Below, piece after piece: positions 11,017 to 23,800 of a stretch of 64,000 bases of DNA (positions are counted from its first letter, which is position 1; the number at the start of each line of letters is the position of its first letter). Under the pieces are notes generated by a model that was not told the origin of the DNA, did not search any database, and saw only the letters and a list, made by a program, of their open reading frames with translations. Source of the stretch: Effrenium voratum (lineage: Eukaryota; Sar; Dinophyceae; Suessiales; Symbiodiniaceae); NCBI GenBank assembly GCA_963377175.1, contig CAUJNA010001024.1, positions 513,956 to 577,955 of the forward strand, written 5' to 3'. The position numbers were made by a program, and so were the translations under genes.

Positions 11017-13892
11017 GCAGGATCCTTTCGCGCTCTGTGTGTTGGAATTAGCCAAGGTGGGTGTGAGCTTTGCATGAACCCTTTCTAGCTGCTTTAAGTA
11101 GGGGGGTTCTACCAGGTACTTGATCCGGTTGGGAACATTTTTGCAAGGGCCGAACAACTTTGTAGCCACCTGCGTAAAACCAATTAATGAGTTTTGGCCG
11201 CTCTGTTTGGCCTCCGCACGCTCGGCATGGTGTTCAAAGCAAACAGTGAAAAGGATCCGTATTTTCCTCTACTCTGTGTGACAGAAACTTGCAAGGGGTG
11301 CACGCATGATGCCTGTTGCCGAACCCTACGTTTAGTTGGGTGTTTCTGTGACATTCCATTTCTGGAAAGCAAGTTCGCGGGTTCCCACTCATTCTCGGGT
11401 GCTTGAGCTCACCCAGTTTTTTGGGGAGCGGGGTTGGGTTTTCGGATGAATATGTTGGCATGGACGGACCCATGCTCATGGGATTGGGATGTGAGATATC
11501 TGTACAATCATCCTTCTAGCTTTCCGGGCCTCGGCTGGCTGCTCCGTTTGTACTGAGAACGACCTACAAGCTGCATCGCTTGGGCACACAGCGAGGGCTC
11601 GAATAAGGTGGCATCAATGTATGGCATTGACGCTTGCTGGTGGCTTGCAAAGCACGCTATTGCGAGTTCAGCGGCCGTGCGCAAACGCAATTTGTTTAAC
11701 AATCTTGGAAGTGGTGCTGGGAAAGTTCAATGTCCAAAATTCGTAGTCAAGCTCGCTGCTCAGTCTTTGCCGAATCGTCAGTGACGATTTCCCCTCATGC
11801 TGCTCTCTTCGATGGGGCAAGCAGGAAGTCGCGCAAATTCTTGTTCCGCCTGCGCAATTCGCAAAGAGGCCTCGATCGTCGACCTTGCCAAGTGTAGGAC
11901 ACCCTCGCAAAACTGCAGCCCTTGCCAACCTGCCAGGGTTCCAGCCCTGCAATGCTTTCCAATCCACTGCCCACGCAAGTCTGCCAAACTGCAGCCCTGG
12001 CAGGTTCTTGCATGGTCCTTGGGAGACGTCTTCCATGGAATCAACAGGCGAACGCAGGGCTTTCCAACTGCCGGGATGGACATACACAAGGAGGCACAGC
12101 GAAAGTTTGAGGCTTCCAATTCCCAAGCCAACTGGATAGCTTTTTTTGAAGAATTGTGTTGTTTTACCTTGGTTGCCTACTATTGCGATAATTCGGCTCA
12201 CTGGGAAAGGCATGATAAAAGATGAGGTATGGCATGGTGCCTTCGCCTGAGGTGTTCTGGCTGTGATGGACACGCCCTGCCTCAAGACCATGAAGACAGC
12301 GCTACTGGCTGGTGTTTCGGTGGGAGGCTAACTGGCTGTGGGTCTGCACCTTCCCTTACAGGCCCGTGGCCGTTTGGCATGTTTCTTGACTGCTATAGGG
12401 TTGGTTCTTTAGACTTTAACTTTTTGGGAAATCAAGAGGTTTTCCACTAAACCCCCAAAGCTAAACTTTTTGCAGGGGGGTCGTTGCAGCAACCAAGGTT
12501 TTTGCTTTGTTGTTTTTCTTATCGACCGTTGATTGAACTCGGCGGATTGGCTCATGCCACTGCACCCAGAACCATGAAGCATTGATGCCAAGGTTGGATT
12601 CGATGTGGCGGCCAAGGCATGAACAGCTACAAACCAACAGTCCCTCTGGTTTTGTTCAGCATCTTTGGATCAACGCATTGCCCAACTAGGCATCACCTGA
12701 GGAATCACCTGCGATTGCCTTGAATCGTCGCCATGGCCCAACTCATGCCAGCAGATCTGGGTGTAAGCCATCTATGGTTGAGGGAGTGTTGTTAAGGGGT
12801 TTATGCTTTTCTTTTGTGGTTCGGCGTTGTTTCTTTAAGGTTGGGACATGGAATTGATTTTGTACGGTTTAGGGTTTGTGGCATTTGGAGCGTGTGGCTT
12901 AGCGTTGCCCCCGCCAAAGCAGCACGCGTTTGGGTCTGAAGGGTTATGGTTTGCGTTGCGTGGGGCTTATGTCTTAGGGCTTATGCTTTGATGAGGATAG
13001 TCTGTTGAGGTTTCCTTTTCGGGCTTAGGGCCTATGATTGGGCTCTATTTGGTTTCAGGGTTGGTGGCTTGCATGTTCAGGGTTGGTGGCTTGCATGTGC
13101 ATGAGGGAAGCAATGCCGAAGGCGCACACACCAGGGAACCTTGCCGCGGGGAAGCGCTCTGGCTCCTGAGTTTCAAGTTTTAGGATCTTTGGATCCAACG
13201 AGAACGTGGGAAACCCAAAAATCGAATAATTGTTGGCAGAAGTCTGGTGGGTTTGAGATTATTGGATTGTTGGTTCTCCCAGGGAAGTCTTGGCTTTCTT
13301 GGTTTTCCATAGGAAACCTGGATTGTTTTATCTGAAAAGCAAGATTAGCTAGGCGCTTCTTGGTTTCTGACCAAGATTTGTTGAAAACACAAGAAACACA
13401 ATGAATTCTTGGGTGTTGTTGAAAAAAAACAGATAAGGGACACCTCCAGAGAGTCGATTTGGGGGCAAAGCGGCAGCCCTTGTTTTTGCCAAGACCTTTT
13501 TCGAAAGTTGATACGGAGAGTCTCCCCCCGCTTCCATTTGGAGAGGTTCGCCCATGTTTACAAGAAGGCAACTTTGCCCATGTTCTGAAGGGCCCACATG
13601 CCTTGCGGATCGTATAAAGGCCGGCAAAAACGCATTTCTCACGGATATAATCATATTATAGGTGTTTAATTTATCAAGCTGAGAGACCCCATCCAGGCTG
13701 TTGATTGGTTTCTTGTGGGTTTCGCTCAAAAGCCATCAAACAACTGGCTTGCCAGTTTTGAGACACGCCTGATTATACGGGTATGTGTCAAAACAGGGGG
13801 AGCCACAAAATGACGTTTTTCATTTTGGTTTCCTTCAACTCAGACATGTATCCTGAAGATTACAACTCGCGCGCAAACACAGACCCATATAG
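11017..13892. other. non-coding stretch with one MITE-5 copy and TTAGGG-like degenerate words
   Basis: Between 12780 and 13090 words such as GTTTAGGGTTTG, CTTAGGGCTTATG and GGGCTTAGGGCC are frequent, with a 21-bp direct repeat CAGGGTTGGTGGCTTGCATG at about 13058 and 13078. This may be decayed telomere-like or simple sequence. A pair of imperfect inverted words around 11920-12010 (GCAGCCCTTGCCAACCTGCC, GCAGCCCTGGCAGG) is noted. No exon found. Confidence 0.45.
12399..12497. mobile_element. MITE-5 copy (ACTTTAACTTTTTG family)
   Basis: Shares AGACTTTAACTTTTTG, TTTTCCACTAAAC and a GCAGGGG plus GCAACC tail with copies at 34361, 38409, 44404 and 56106. Confidence 0.6.
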
Positions 13893-14022
13893 GGAGCCGT
13901 GCCCCGTGAACGCCACTACATCTTCACATTGGTGGCGAGACTCGTGGATTTGGAACTGGGCCAGGTGAAGGACCACAGGGAATACTTCTCCAAGTATGTG
14001 AACATCCTCACGAGAGTCACAG
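13893..14022 (+). CDS. exon of an unrecognised protein (VARLVDLELGQVKDHREYF)
   Basis: A 43-codon open stretch beginning after ATATAG|G and ending at a GC donor. It reads charged-hydrophobic helix-like sequence, including RHYIFTLVARLVDLELG and YFSKYVNILTRV, with strong third-position G/C. No ATG starts this frame. The frame stays open past the donor to a stop at about 14073, so a terminal exon is also possible. Probably soluble and helical, but the family is not recognised. Whether it belongs to gene B downstream is unknown. Confidence 0.6.
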
Positions 14023-14324
14023 GCACGCTTCGTACTTTGGGGACTTGGGTGTATCACTTTTTTGACCAGACTTAAATGGGTGGTTGAAACAGGGAAACCC
14101 GTTGGTTGAAGTCTACCTTGCGGTCAACAAGTGACTGCTGTTTTCAGTATCAACCATGTTTTGAGAGTAGACGGAATAGTCTTGTTGCCAACAGCTGGCT
14201 GACAGTTTCTCGCTTACCTCACTGGGGAATGAGCAGCGGTCTAAAATTCCTGCAGTTGAAAGTAGTATTCGTGAGGAAATATGGATTTGGCCGATATGTT
14301 TTTTTGTGTTTTTTCCCCTAGGTC

Positions 14325-14560
14325 GTGGCGCTGCGAAAGGCTTCGCGGGAGGGTTTTATCTTTGCCCAGTCGCGAAAGGTCCGTGTAAGCGAAAACAAAG
14401 GTTGAAAGTTTGCAAAGCTCTGCTTTCACAATTTCGCTGCATTCACGCAAGCGAAAGCACATGAAAACTAGTTTCCACGGAATTCCTCAATCCGCGTAAG
14501 ATTTGCGTAGGCGATTGCTATGTCGACACCACTCGCGGAAGCTACTCTCGCAGCCGTGGA
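14325..14560. repeat. GCGAAAG-word cluster
   Basis: Clusters of GCGAAAG, CGCGAAAG and the inverse CTTCGC around 14325-14460. The same words are denser at 25295-25510. Confidence 0.4.
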
Positions 14561-14835
14561 AGCCACGGGTAGGCCCTTGCAAAAGGAATTTGGTAGTGTG
14601 TTGCGCTCACACAATGATTTAGAACAATGCTTAAATGACTTTTGATCTTCCGCTTTTCCAGTTTTGCCTACTCGGACCCAAAGCGAGGTCTGCTAGACAC
14701 TCCTAGCGAGATTGTCGTGCTTGTTCTTCCTCCCGGGGTGATGCAAAGCCAAAGCTTTTGCAGAGCGGGCTCTATCCTCTTTTTGTTTTCGTGATATCTT
14801 TCCTGTTCGCGGGTTTCAGCAGACTTTGAAGCAAG

Positions 14836-14899
14836 ATGGACATCTGGCAGACGCGGGATGAAGTGTCGAAAAGCAAATGGGTGGCTCAGACATGCTCAG
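14836..14899 (+). CDS. exon candidate with possible start Met
   Basis: After GAAGCAAG the frame reads MDIWQTRDEVSKSKW and continues to a GC donor. Charged composition and fair codon bias support coding, but there is no G after AG and no phase partner. Confidence 0.33.
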
Positions 14900-15053
14900 G
14901 CTTGTGGAATAATGCGCCATAATGCGCCGGAAAGGTTTTTGTTTGCCCTTGTGGATGCACCATTTGTTGTGGGGACTTGTGATTTGATCAAGTGCATGTG
15001 TTTTTTTAGTTGTGCAGGTACAGACGTGATGTACCACTGTTGGAATGAGAATA

Positions 15054-15170
<117 letters not shown>

Positions 15171-15190
15171 TATATATATATATGTATATA

Positions 15191-16223
15191 ATACATTTAT
15201 ACACATACTACCCTGCATTGTATTCGGTATGCAAGCCTCCATACATCCCAAACCCATAACGGAACATGTCCTTGAGTTTGCGGGTTGGTTTGAAGGGACA
15301 CCACATAAAGCGGCGGGCATTGTGTTCAAGGGAAGCCATTCCTGGAGGGTGCTCCATTTGGAGACACGCCTGGGTTTACATGTCAACGGCCCGAACATTT
15401 GAACCTTCCCCGCAAGCTTCCGCATCAAGGGTTTCTTAATCTAAAGCAAACAGGTTTGGAATTGTGATGGGCCCTATCGATTCGACATTGGGGGCTTTGG
15501 TTCCATCTCACATTGTGCGAACCTGTTTGGTCAAGCAAGTCAAGCAAGTCTGGGTCCAGTTATCCGCCTCCAAAGAGTTGGCACTTGTAACTTGGACTCG
15601 GCTATGGGGTTGCCAACGGGATTGGGGCGGTTTTGGAGCCTGGAGGGTGGGGAAGTCCCTGACGTCGGGAAGGTTTCGGGGACCAGGCAAGGGCATTGCC
15701 TTCTTGTTCCTTGGCTGCTCGCTCTTCTCCACGATGTGGGACAACCTGGCCGGCACCTGAGCAATCGGAGTCACGTTTGACCTGATTCGGCATTTTGGTT
15801 GATCGGAGTTTTGCTTGTTCTCAGACGGTAATATGACAATTATTCCACCGCTGATTGGTCCATTGCCGTATCCTGGACCTTCCCGCTGCTGCCAATGTCA
15901 ACAGGGACCACCCTCACAAGGTGGTGGACGTAGAGAATGCAAGTGATGTGCACTAACATGTGTTTTGCTTTCCTTGGAGAGGCTCTCAAACACACACCTA
16001 GGAACCATCATGGAAGCATGATCCCGTGACCTGGATGTCTTGGTTTAGGGTTTGGGGTTGGTTGTTGGTTGCGCTCAACCCTTGTCTTGCTGGTCAATCT
16101 GGCATGAGGGAATGACTCCCTATGAACCCTCCACAAGGTGGCTTCCGTTAAAGGGATCCTCGGGGTCAATCCCCAAACCCCAAGTTTTCAGTGCGCGGCC
16201 GATTCTCCGAGTCTCAACGTCAG
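15191..16223. other. no supported gene
   Basis: Contains fragments shared with other spacers, for example TTTGAAGGGACACC near 15290 and GAGGGAATGACTCCCTATGAA near 16107 (also near 31390). No exon chain seen. Confidence 0.45.
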
Positions 16224-16283
16224 GAGAGCCCCGGCTTAGAGTTCCTGGCCTTCGTGCTGTGCATGGTGCCCGTGGTAGTTGGA
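16224..16283 (+). CDS. exon candidate: hydrophobic (membrane) segment
   Basis: Starts after CGTCAG|G and ends at a GC donor. It reads ESPGLEFLAFVLCMVPVVVG, whose last 15 residues are almost all hydrophobic, with G/C at nearly all third positions. It fits one transmembrane helix or signal peptide. No neighbours in phase were identified. Confidence 0.45.
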
Positions 16284-17306
16284 GCCCGGCACCCCGGTTC
16301 TCGGCGTGTTTGCCTTTGGGTGACCTTACTGTTTTGGCAAGGCAATTGGATCGTGGGGATTTATTTCTGGGACCTCTTTTGGTGTTCTGTCGACGAGCAA
16401 AAGCTGACGCTACCTTTGTTCTGGTCACCCAGCTTTGGTCTACTTTGATTGGCTCCAGAAGTTCAGGCTGCAGGTCCTCTGGACAAGTGGGTTCCGTTGG
16501 AAACAGGTTGGGACTGGGGCCGTGGTCCCAGCCCGAACCGCAGCTGTGGGTTGAACGACACTTGCGTTTGGGGCTACCTTTTTGTGGGCTTGCAATGGGC
16601 CTCGCCTCGACTTCGACGCAAGCGTTCCCCAAGCGCCTGGATGAAACGCCGGGCTGGGTTTGGGTCTAGACTTGTTGCATCTAACTTGACCCCGACTTTG
16701 GTGGCTCGCCAGCAAAACAAGAGTCATCCCATGATCCGTTGTGGTTTGACACGACTGCGGCATTGAGTGTCCCCTGGAAAGAGGTGGCTCGCAGAAAATG
16801 TGTTTCGGTGTGATAGAACCTTACCAGTTTGGGTTATGGCTTGGAGGGTGGGGACTTGGCGCCTTAAAGAGGAATTGAGGACTCAAGTTCAGAATATCCA
16901 GGGGCAGGAGGGTGTGTTAGGTTTCGAAAGGGAAACCAACAGGAAGACCACATTTTGGGGGGTCCTCTACAAAAAGACTCGCCCAGGAATGGTAAGATGA
17001 TAAACCGACGTCTAAAACGGACCTGGCGAAAGACTATTGGTTGGCAGTAGCCCAGAGCCTTCAGTGGAGTGGCTTAGAGCCTTCAGTGGAGTTGGGGTAC
17101 ATGTTGGATTACTAGACCTCAAGAAAACAACAGAACACACGGGTCTTTTGATTTTCCGCAAGACGCGGACCTTCAAGATGTCATTCTAGGTCGGGACTGA
17201 AACACGTGTGGAAGCACCCTACATGATTCTGGTGGTAGGAGGGCATCCCACGACAGGAGCCAGAAGTTTGCTACAGTCGCATGGTACTGGACTTGGGCTT
17301 GCTTGT

Positions 17307-17354
<48 letters not shown>

Positions 17355-17765
17355 AGGCTCACAACACAGGCTTGCATGAAGCCGCACCAAACACTACAAC
17401 CACACAAGGGCACACTTGTGTTTCCTTGAAAAGGGCCAGCCAAACAGGGGAGGACCAATTGCTTTGAGAGGGCCATATCTAATTTGGTTGTTCGGATTCA
17501 ACTTGCGATGATTATCTAGCGAGAGCACTCCAGATCAAAAGTTTGGTTGCCTCGGTTCACTTGGTGCCATCAACGGGGAGCACGCGGAACATCCACTGAA
17601 AATGGCATGTGGGCACTTCTATAATCATTGGATCTCCTGTGGCGTAACATTGCACCCCAAGCAACCACAGTTTGTAGACGAATCTTCTTTTGGAGGACCC
17701 TTTGTGCGGGCTTTATGGAGAGTGAAAGACTCGCCCCAAGCAACTTACCTTGTTTTCGATCTCAG
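16284..17765. other. no supported gene
   Basis: Includes a direct repeat of TTAGAGCCTTCAGTGGAGT-like sequence at 17050-17090. Overlapping open frames on both strands (about 205 and 170 codons near 16.1-16.7 kb) contradict each other and lack coding bias over their length. Confidence 0.4.
17297..17354. repeat. (TTGC)n microsatellite
   Basis: Around 14 copies of GCTT/TTGC with one TTTG interruption near the start. Gives poly Cys-Leu-Ala frames. Confidence 0.95.
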
Positions 17766-17883
17766 CACTGCGTGCACTGAGATCGGAGCATTGGTGATCG
17801 GCTTCATCAAGAGCCAGAAGCTCAACAAAGCGCGGACGGCCTTGGCCCAGGCGCTCCGACAAGGGCTTCCAGCCTTGGCCCAG
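17766..17883 (+). CDS. gene B exon: Ala/Leu-rich helix
   Basis: Reads GALVIGFIKSQKLNKARTAL and on to LRQGLPALAQ before a GTGGCG donor. Alternative donor GC at 17852. The left end may be at 17766 or 17782. Confidence 0.5.
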
Positions 17884-20800
17884 GTGGCGATTTAGATTTC
17901 CCCCTTGTTTTGAAGGGAATCTATCCCTACTGGAGATGTTTTTTTGTTTTCCAGGGAACAACCGCAAATGGAGGGGTGATATCCCCAACAACCCAACCCC
18001 CTAAGGGCATTCGGATCCGGAAGTTTCGGGCTGGATCTCGGGGCAAAGACCCCAAAGCTTGGAGCTGGCCACTCCAGAGGATTCCACTCGATTGAATGGG
18101 GGAACACCCTCGAGGTGGACATAGATTCATAGATTCCCATGTGACTGATGTGTTTCTCAAAGGGCTCCCAGTTGAAAAGAATGGTGCATAGCCAGTGACC
18201 AGATACCGGGATTTGTCCCTTTTTGTTCGTGTTCGACTGGGGCAGTTCCCTACTTTTGATTGAACCAGTCGAGTTTTGGGTTAGAAGCTTGGGAGCTCTC
18301 AGCTAGAAAGAAGCGGGGAGCCAACGGTACACTTGGGGCTTTCTTGGAAAAGGGCCACAAGTCCAGAGCAGCAAGTACAGCCTGGGTTCTCAGGGCCTTT
18401 AGACTTTAGCTTTTGGGCTGGAATTGCCTTGGGCTGGGGTGGAGACTGGAGACTGGAGACTGGGTTTCCATTTAGCCCACCAAAAGCCAAAACCTTTAGA
18501 AGATCTGAGGAAAGCTGAGCAGCCCTTGGCGTTTAGGTGAGCCGCGCTTTTGCCCTCGTCGCTGCTTGTCGATGGAGGTCGCGCTTTGGCTCAGTGCTTC
18601 TGACTATTGCGCCCAACGGCCCCAGTGGCGACTTGCTCTTCTGTTTCTGGTTGGGTGGGTCTCCCCTCAGGCCACGCACAAGCAGTTGCCGCAAGATGGA
18701 TGCATGCCATGATTCGCTATTGCACACAGTTGGGGTAGCCATGGTGTTTACAAGTGCCTGAGTCCAGGCGAGGTTTGGCTGCTTCCACTTGGCAACTTGC
18801 CAGAAAGGTGACAGCAAAGGTCGTCCGGCTCCGACAATCATAGCATCAAACCAGCCCGCTTTGATTGCCGCATCTCCAGTTGTTTAGAATTCTGCGCCGA
18901 GGGGCTGATATGAACCATCCCTTCAGGAGGCCGAGAACGTTGGGGCGCTCTATGACCAGCATGCCAGAACCTACTCAGGGCCGCACGCCAGGGCCCGAGA
19001 CAGTGCCGAGTGCTTTTCCGGGCGTGGGGGTTTCTGGGTTTTTTGGCCGCTGTTGATAATCACCCTTGGGATTCAGCAATCCGTTTTAACCAAAGCCAGC
19101 GGTAACCACGAAAAGCCGTTTTAACACATGAAAAATATGGGAATCGGAATTCCACCTTGTAGCCATAGCCACGCATGTCGTGCCGATCCCCTGTCAAGGC
19201 TGGTCTTCTGCAGGGCTGCCACGGCATTTTACTTTTCGGGTGGTGTAAGCGTCGCCCCGTGGGCGATCATTCAGCGCGACTTTAATCCTGGAGCACCCGT
19301 CGTTACCTAAATTTCTGCCCTTAGCCCAAACGTATTGCAAAACCAGGGGTCGTCACCAAATTATGGTAAACGTACACTTTTTCCTGCTTCGAGCGTTTTC
19401 CCAAAATCGGGCTGGTCGGTCCTCCAAGATAATCGGTCGTTGAATTTTCGAAAGGAGCGAGCAGATATCGAAGTGCAAAACAAGCGCAAATATCCGCAAA
19501 ACGAGCGCAAATATCCGCAAACGAGCGCAAATTTAGAAAACGTAACAATGCCCGCCTTCCTTTGGATGGAAGAAGGGGATTTGGTCGAGCGTTTTTCGGG
19601 GGGCGAGCGTTCTTTGAAGGGTCGAGCAGAAATCGGTAATTCGAGCGTTTTTTTTCTCGTACCTGAAAAAAAGGGCACGTTGGGTGCCTCAGGATGGGAC
19701 ATATCCGAGAACATGATGTTTTTTGAGTATTTGTGGTGGGGTGATGTTTAAACAGGAGACACAAGAAGCCCTCGGTCCACGTTCTCCTTTGCGGGTTTTT
19801 ACTCCGCCCCCCCTTTGCTTTTCTTTGTGCCGGGTGAGCCCTGAGGGTGGCCTCACCATGCTGGAATTCAGCGACCTGACCTTCAAGATCATCGGCTTCA
19901 AGTGGGAAGGCCGGGTTGCAAGGACGCGGGACCCGCCAGTCTCAGCTGAGGCAGCCTTTCGGAGTAAGGGAGGACATGATGGTGATGTTCTGGCCAAAAG
20001 GGCCAAACCGTTGCCGCATCTCCTCCGCTTAGGGAGAGCAAAAGGTCGGTTGCACCAGAAGGTTAGTTGGCCCTTGCAACTGGCTGAGAGGCTCGGATTC
20101 TCTGGGGCTCGGGAAGAGTGCCATCTTGGACAGGCGCCCTGTTCACTCCCAAGAAGATACATTGATTCAAAAAATGCAATAGACATTAGACATAAGGCGA
20201 CTATATTGATCACTATAAACTTAAGGTCATAAGGAGCATCAAGCTAAGATTCAACAAGCAGAGTGTGATGCATGAAGACGTCTTGAGGGGCATGGCTGGA
20301 TCAGACGCAATTTTGTTTTGCCAGAGTGGCGGGACTTGAATACACTGAATACTATGTCCATACGCACACGGTGTCACATTGATACAGGGTTTGTGTGTGT
20401 GTGAGCGCCTATCTCTTCCGAGTGCGCCTTGGTGAGGTCAAGAATCGCCCAAATTGGGCGCAGGTTTCCGGTTGGCTGGTGGTTCACAGGGACAGCCTGT
20501 GAACCCTCCATGTCCCTGCCTCTTCAAGCAGGGGCATCTTTAGATGGCTGGTTTCGTCTTGGTTTTGCTCTCAACCCCGTCCGCCGAAGACTTTCTAGTG
20601 AGGCCCTTCCCAACACACAGGTGTTTACCATTTCGGATCGTTGGGTTGAGAGGGGAGCTGGAAGACATCTATCTGAGGGAGGGTACCTTGAAGATCGATT
20701 TCCTTTGAAGGGACTCCCTGTCAGGTGAAAGTTTGTGGGAGTGAGGGTATATTGACTATTTGTGTTGCTTTTCGGCCTACCAGCAAGAACAACGTATTCT

Positions 20801-23800
20801 TTCTGCACTTGTTCGGTTGTAGGGAGCTGACCTTGGGCAGAACGAGCTTGCCCAGCGGGAAGTCCCCGGTGGAATTCCAGTCATTTCCTTTGCTGGGAGC
20901 TACCAGCTGCCCCGAATCCATCCTCGACCGATTCGGCGCGTCGGTGGTTCAGATTCGGACCTGAAGCTGATCTTCAACGCCCTGGTCAGCAACCCCGCGT
21001 GGCGCACCAATGCCACCAACTTCTCCCCAGGCCCGGAACCAAAGCAATCCATCCGGGAGTCCGAGGTGTGCTTCGTTTCAGTGTGGTACATGGATGTCGC
21101 AAACAGTAGATGTCCTTGGTTTCAGTTTGGGTCAAGGCTGGACACCGGTTTCACTTTGCTTTGATTTGATCACCTGAGCGGCCCTGCGAGCTAAGCCGCG
21201 AATTCGCCCGGGCAATGTTCATTGGTCCACCGGTTCCGTGTCAACATTGGGCACTATGTAAATCCTTGTGCGGTCTTCCAGAGTGCAGGCGCCTGCACGC
21301 CAACTATCGTGTTTGAGGACCTCGATTCTCAATCTCTGTTCATGACTTGCAATGGAGTGGGAATATTGCACATACCTCAAGGGGCTTGTATGTTTAGTTG
21401 ATGACATAAAGAACAAATCACTCTGTAGAAGCAACGTACATGTTGTTTTTGTTTCCGCTGTTTGACCTGCCAAGACGACTAAAGTTCCCTCCCAATGCCT
21501 GGTGTCATGTTGTTTCCCTGTGATATGTACAACAGGAGGCGGCAGCAGATTCTACAGGCTGCAAGACAGCCATGTTTGTTTTTTGACCCGATGAGGCCTT
21601 TCACCTTTGTTATGTGAATGCCTGACGATACAATTGCCACAACAGCCACTAGGGGACCATCAAAGCCGATGCCATTTCCTGCAACGCCGATGGGGCACCA
21701 TCCAAAACCGTTCCCATTTACAAACCGATAGGGTGCCATCAACACTGATCCCATTTTGAGGGGGTCGGCTTTTCTTGAAACCACCATCTAGGATCATTTA
21801 GGAGCTTCTTGCGGGTCTCACTTTGATGGGTGTTCTCTAGACTAGGGGCCTGCATCCAAGTGGTTGGTTCCTTTTTGTCGCCATTTCATACCACCAGGGG
21901 TTCCCGGTTTTGAGACACGCAAAAGAATTCAGCGAAGCCTAAAGAAACGCTTGCAGCTCGAGGCTTTGGCCAGCAGCAAGTGGAGATGGCCAAGATCCCC
22001 CGCGAGGATCGTGCGGCGAAATTCGGCATGCGGGTGAGTCACTGAGAAGAAGTCACACCCGGCAAAGGGTTGGATTAAGTCGGGGGCTTTGCTTTTCCGG
22101 TTTTGCCTTGGAGTGGTTGGGGGATGTTGGGGCCTTGGTCTTCCGCTGTTTCTGTGGCTCCCACAAATACCGCCCACGCGTCAAGATGCGGCACCCTGGC
22201 GGACATTCTCGGAAGGAAGCTCACAGATCAAAGACGAAGAGAGGAGAGTGCTTTGAGGCATGTTCAAAACCTGACGGACAGTTGACCAAGCAGCTCATTT
22301 TGGAGCTGACTTCTTGCGTCTTTCCAAGCGTCAAGAACGACTGTTCGGCTGACCGATGTGCAGCGCAGAGTCTATGGGTTCCGCACCAGCTTAGATGTCT
22401 GTTTGGATGTCGATGGATTATTGACCGTTCACAGATCAGAATTTCCGCCAGGAAACAGGACCCCTGACACAAACTCAGACTTTTTGCGTGGCCTTCGATC
22501 AGCGAGTCCTGATTTGCTCGTACCGGTCTGTACCACGCTTCAAGGCTTTGAATGGTACTCCGCAAATATGATTGAGTTGATTAAGGCTGTCAATTCGGAA
22601 CCCTCGTAGACTGACCAATGGATCCTGTGATCGAACGGCCTGGACAGATGGCATGTTGAGAGACTTAGCAGCGTGCGGCGTGCGCATGGACCCGCAGGAC
22701 CTGATTGGGTGGGTGAGGGGAGGTATGGTGCGTGCCTTAGATCTTTTGAGGAGTTTGGCTCAGAGGAGGCGACGTGTTCTTTTTAGGAGGGGCTCGTAGA
22801 TTAGAATGGCCCTGGGTTGGTTGCTTTTTTGCTTGGTTGGTTCAGACGCAACACTGAGGTTTGGCTCTGAATGCCCGATTCGGTGAGACCCGTTCGGAGC
22901 GTCCGGTGATAAGCCGGAGGGCTGCGCATTCATTGAAGCACAGGGTGGAGGATCTTTTTCGTGCGGCTCGCAGCGTGTCGCGCAATATCGTGCATGGGGC
23001 AATTCGGTAATCAGGTGTCTCAAGCCCAGATGGTGCAGTGGCTGTGCATGCAGATTGGCACAGCATAGATGCAGCCTTTTTTGCGGCACAGACCACCTGC
23101 AGTCATTGAACTAATTAGATGTGGCTTGCTCAAGATGCTGACTCCTACACTTCACAGGGTCCAAAACAATATGTGTAGCCATCGAGCTAAGCCACGAGGC
23201 GTCGACCTCGTTTGTTGCAAGTGCTTGACCCAAAGCGGAAACTGAAAAGAGAAGCTCCCAAGGCAAACATGAACCCTGATATAGCTCTATCAAAGAGAGG
23301 TCTTCTACAGGGCCTTCAAATGAAAGATTCATGTTTTCTTTGGGAAGGTAAAGCTGCCGGTCGTGCTGATTTGCCTCCTTCCCCAAAATTTGGCCGTGAC
23401 ACTTAATCGTTGGAACACCCTCAAGACAAGGTTTGCACACAAATGATGTTCCCCAAAGCGTCCCCAACTAAAACTCTACCAGACATTTAGTTTTGACGAC
23501 AATGGCGCTGCAGCCGTGATTTCAAGCTGTGGCTCCTTTTCTATGCGTTCTGTACGGAGAATCTGTCAGTGGGGCAGCTAACACGTCCCGTTCACCATGG
23601 TGTTTGCAAGTGAACCATCATGAGCCCAAGACCATGAGAATTTGAGGGATAAAAGTGTGGCTTTGGTCAGCAGTTTGCATGAGTTGGGAGTTTGTCAAAT
23701 AGGCGTCCTCGGAAATTCTTGCTTCCCCTTTGGGTTCTCTTTAAATGCTAACCAAGAAAAGACGGTCCACCATTTTGAGGAACTTCCAGTTGAAAGCTGG

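Noticed and set aside
10483..11169. 228-codon open frame on the minus strand
   Set aside because: Longest non-repeat minus frame, but a frame this long is expected by chance about one time in ten in 64 kb. No known motif, weak codon bias, and an exon candidate and a 138-codon frame lie on the other strand.
11668..12291. 207-codon minus frame
   Set aside because: Overlapped by three + frames, no motif and no splice context.
16052..16669. 205-codon + frame overlapping a 170-codon minus frame
   Set aside because: Neither shows coding bias along its length. Only a 60-bp segment in another frame (16224-16283) looks like an exon.
22108..22467. 119-codon + frame inside the long gene B intron
   Set aside because: Plain composition but no third-position bias, and its ends do not coincide with splice signals.
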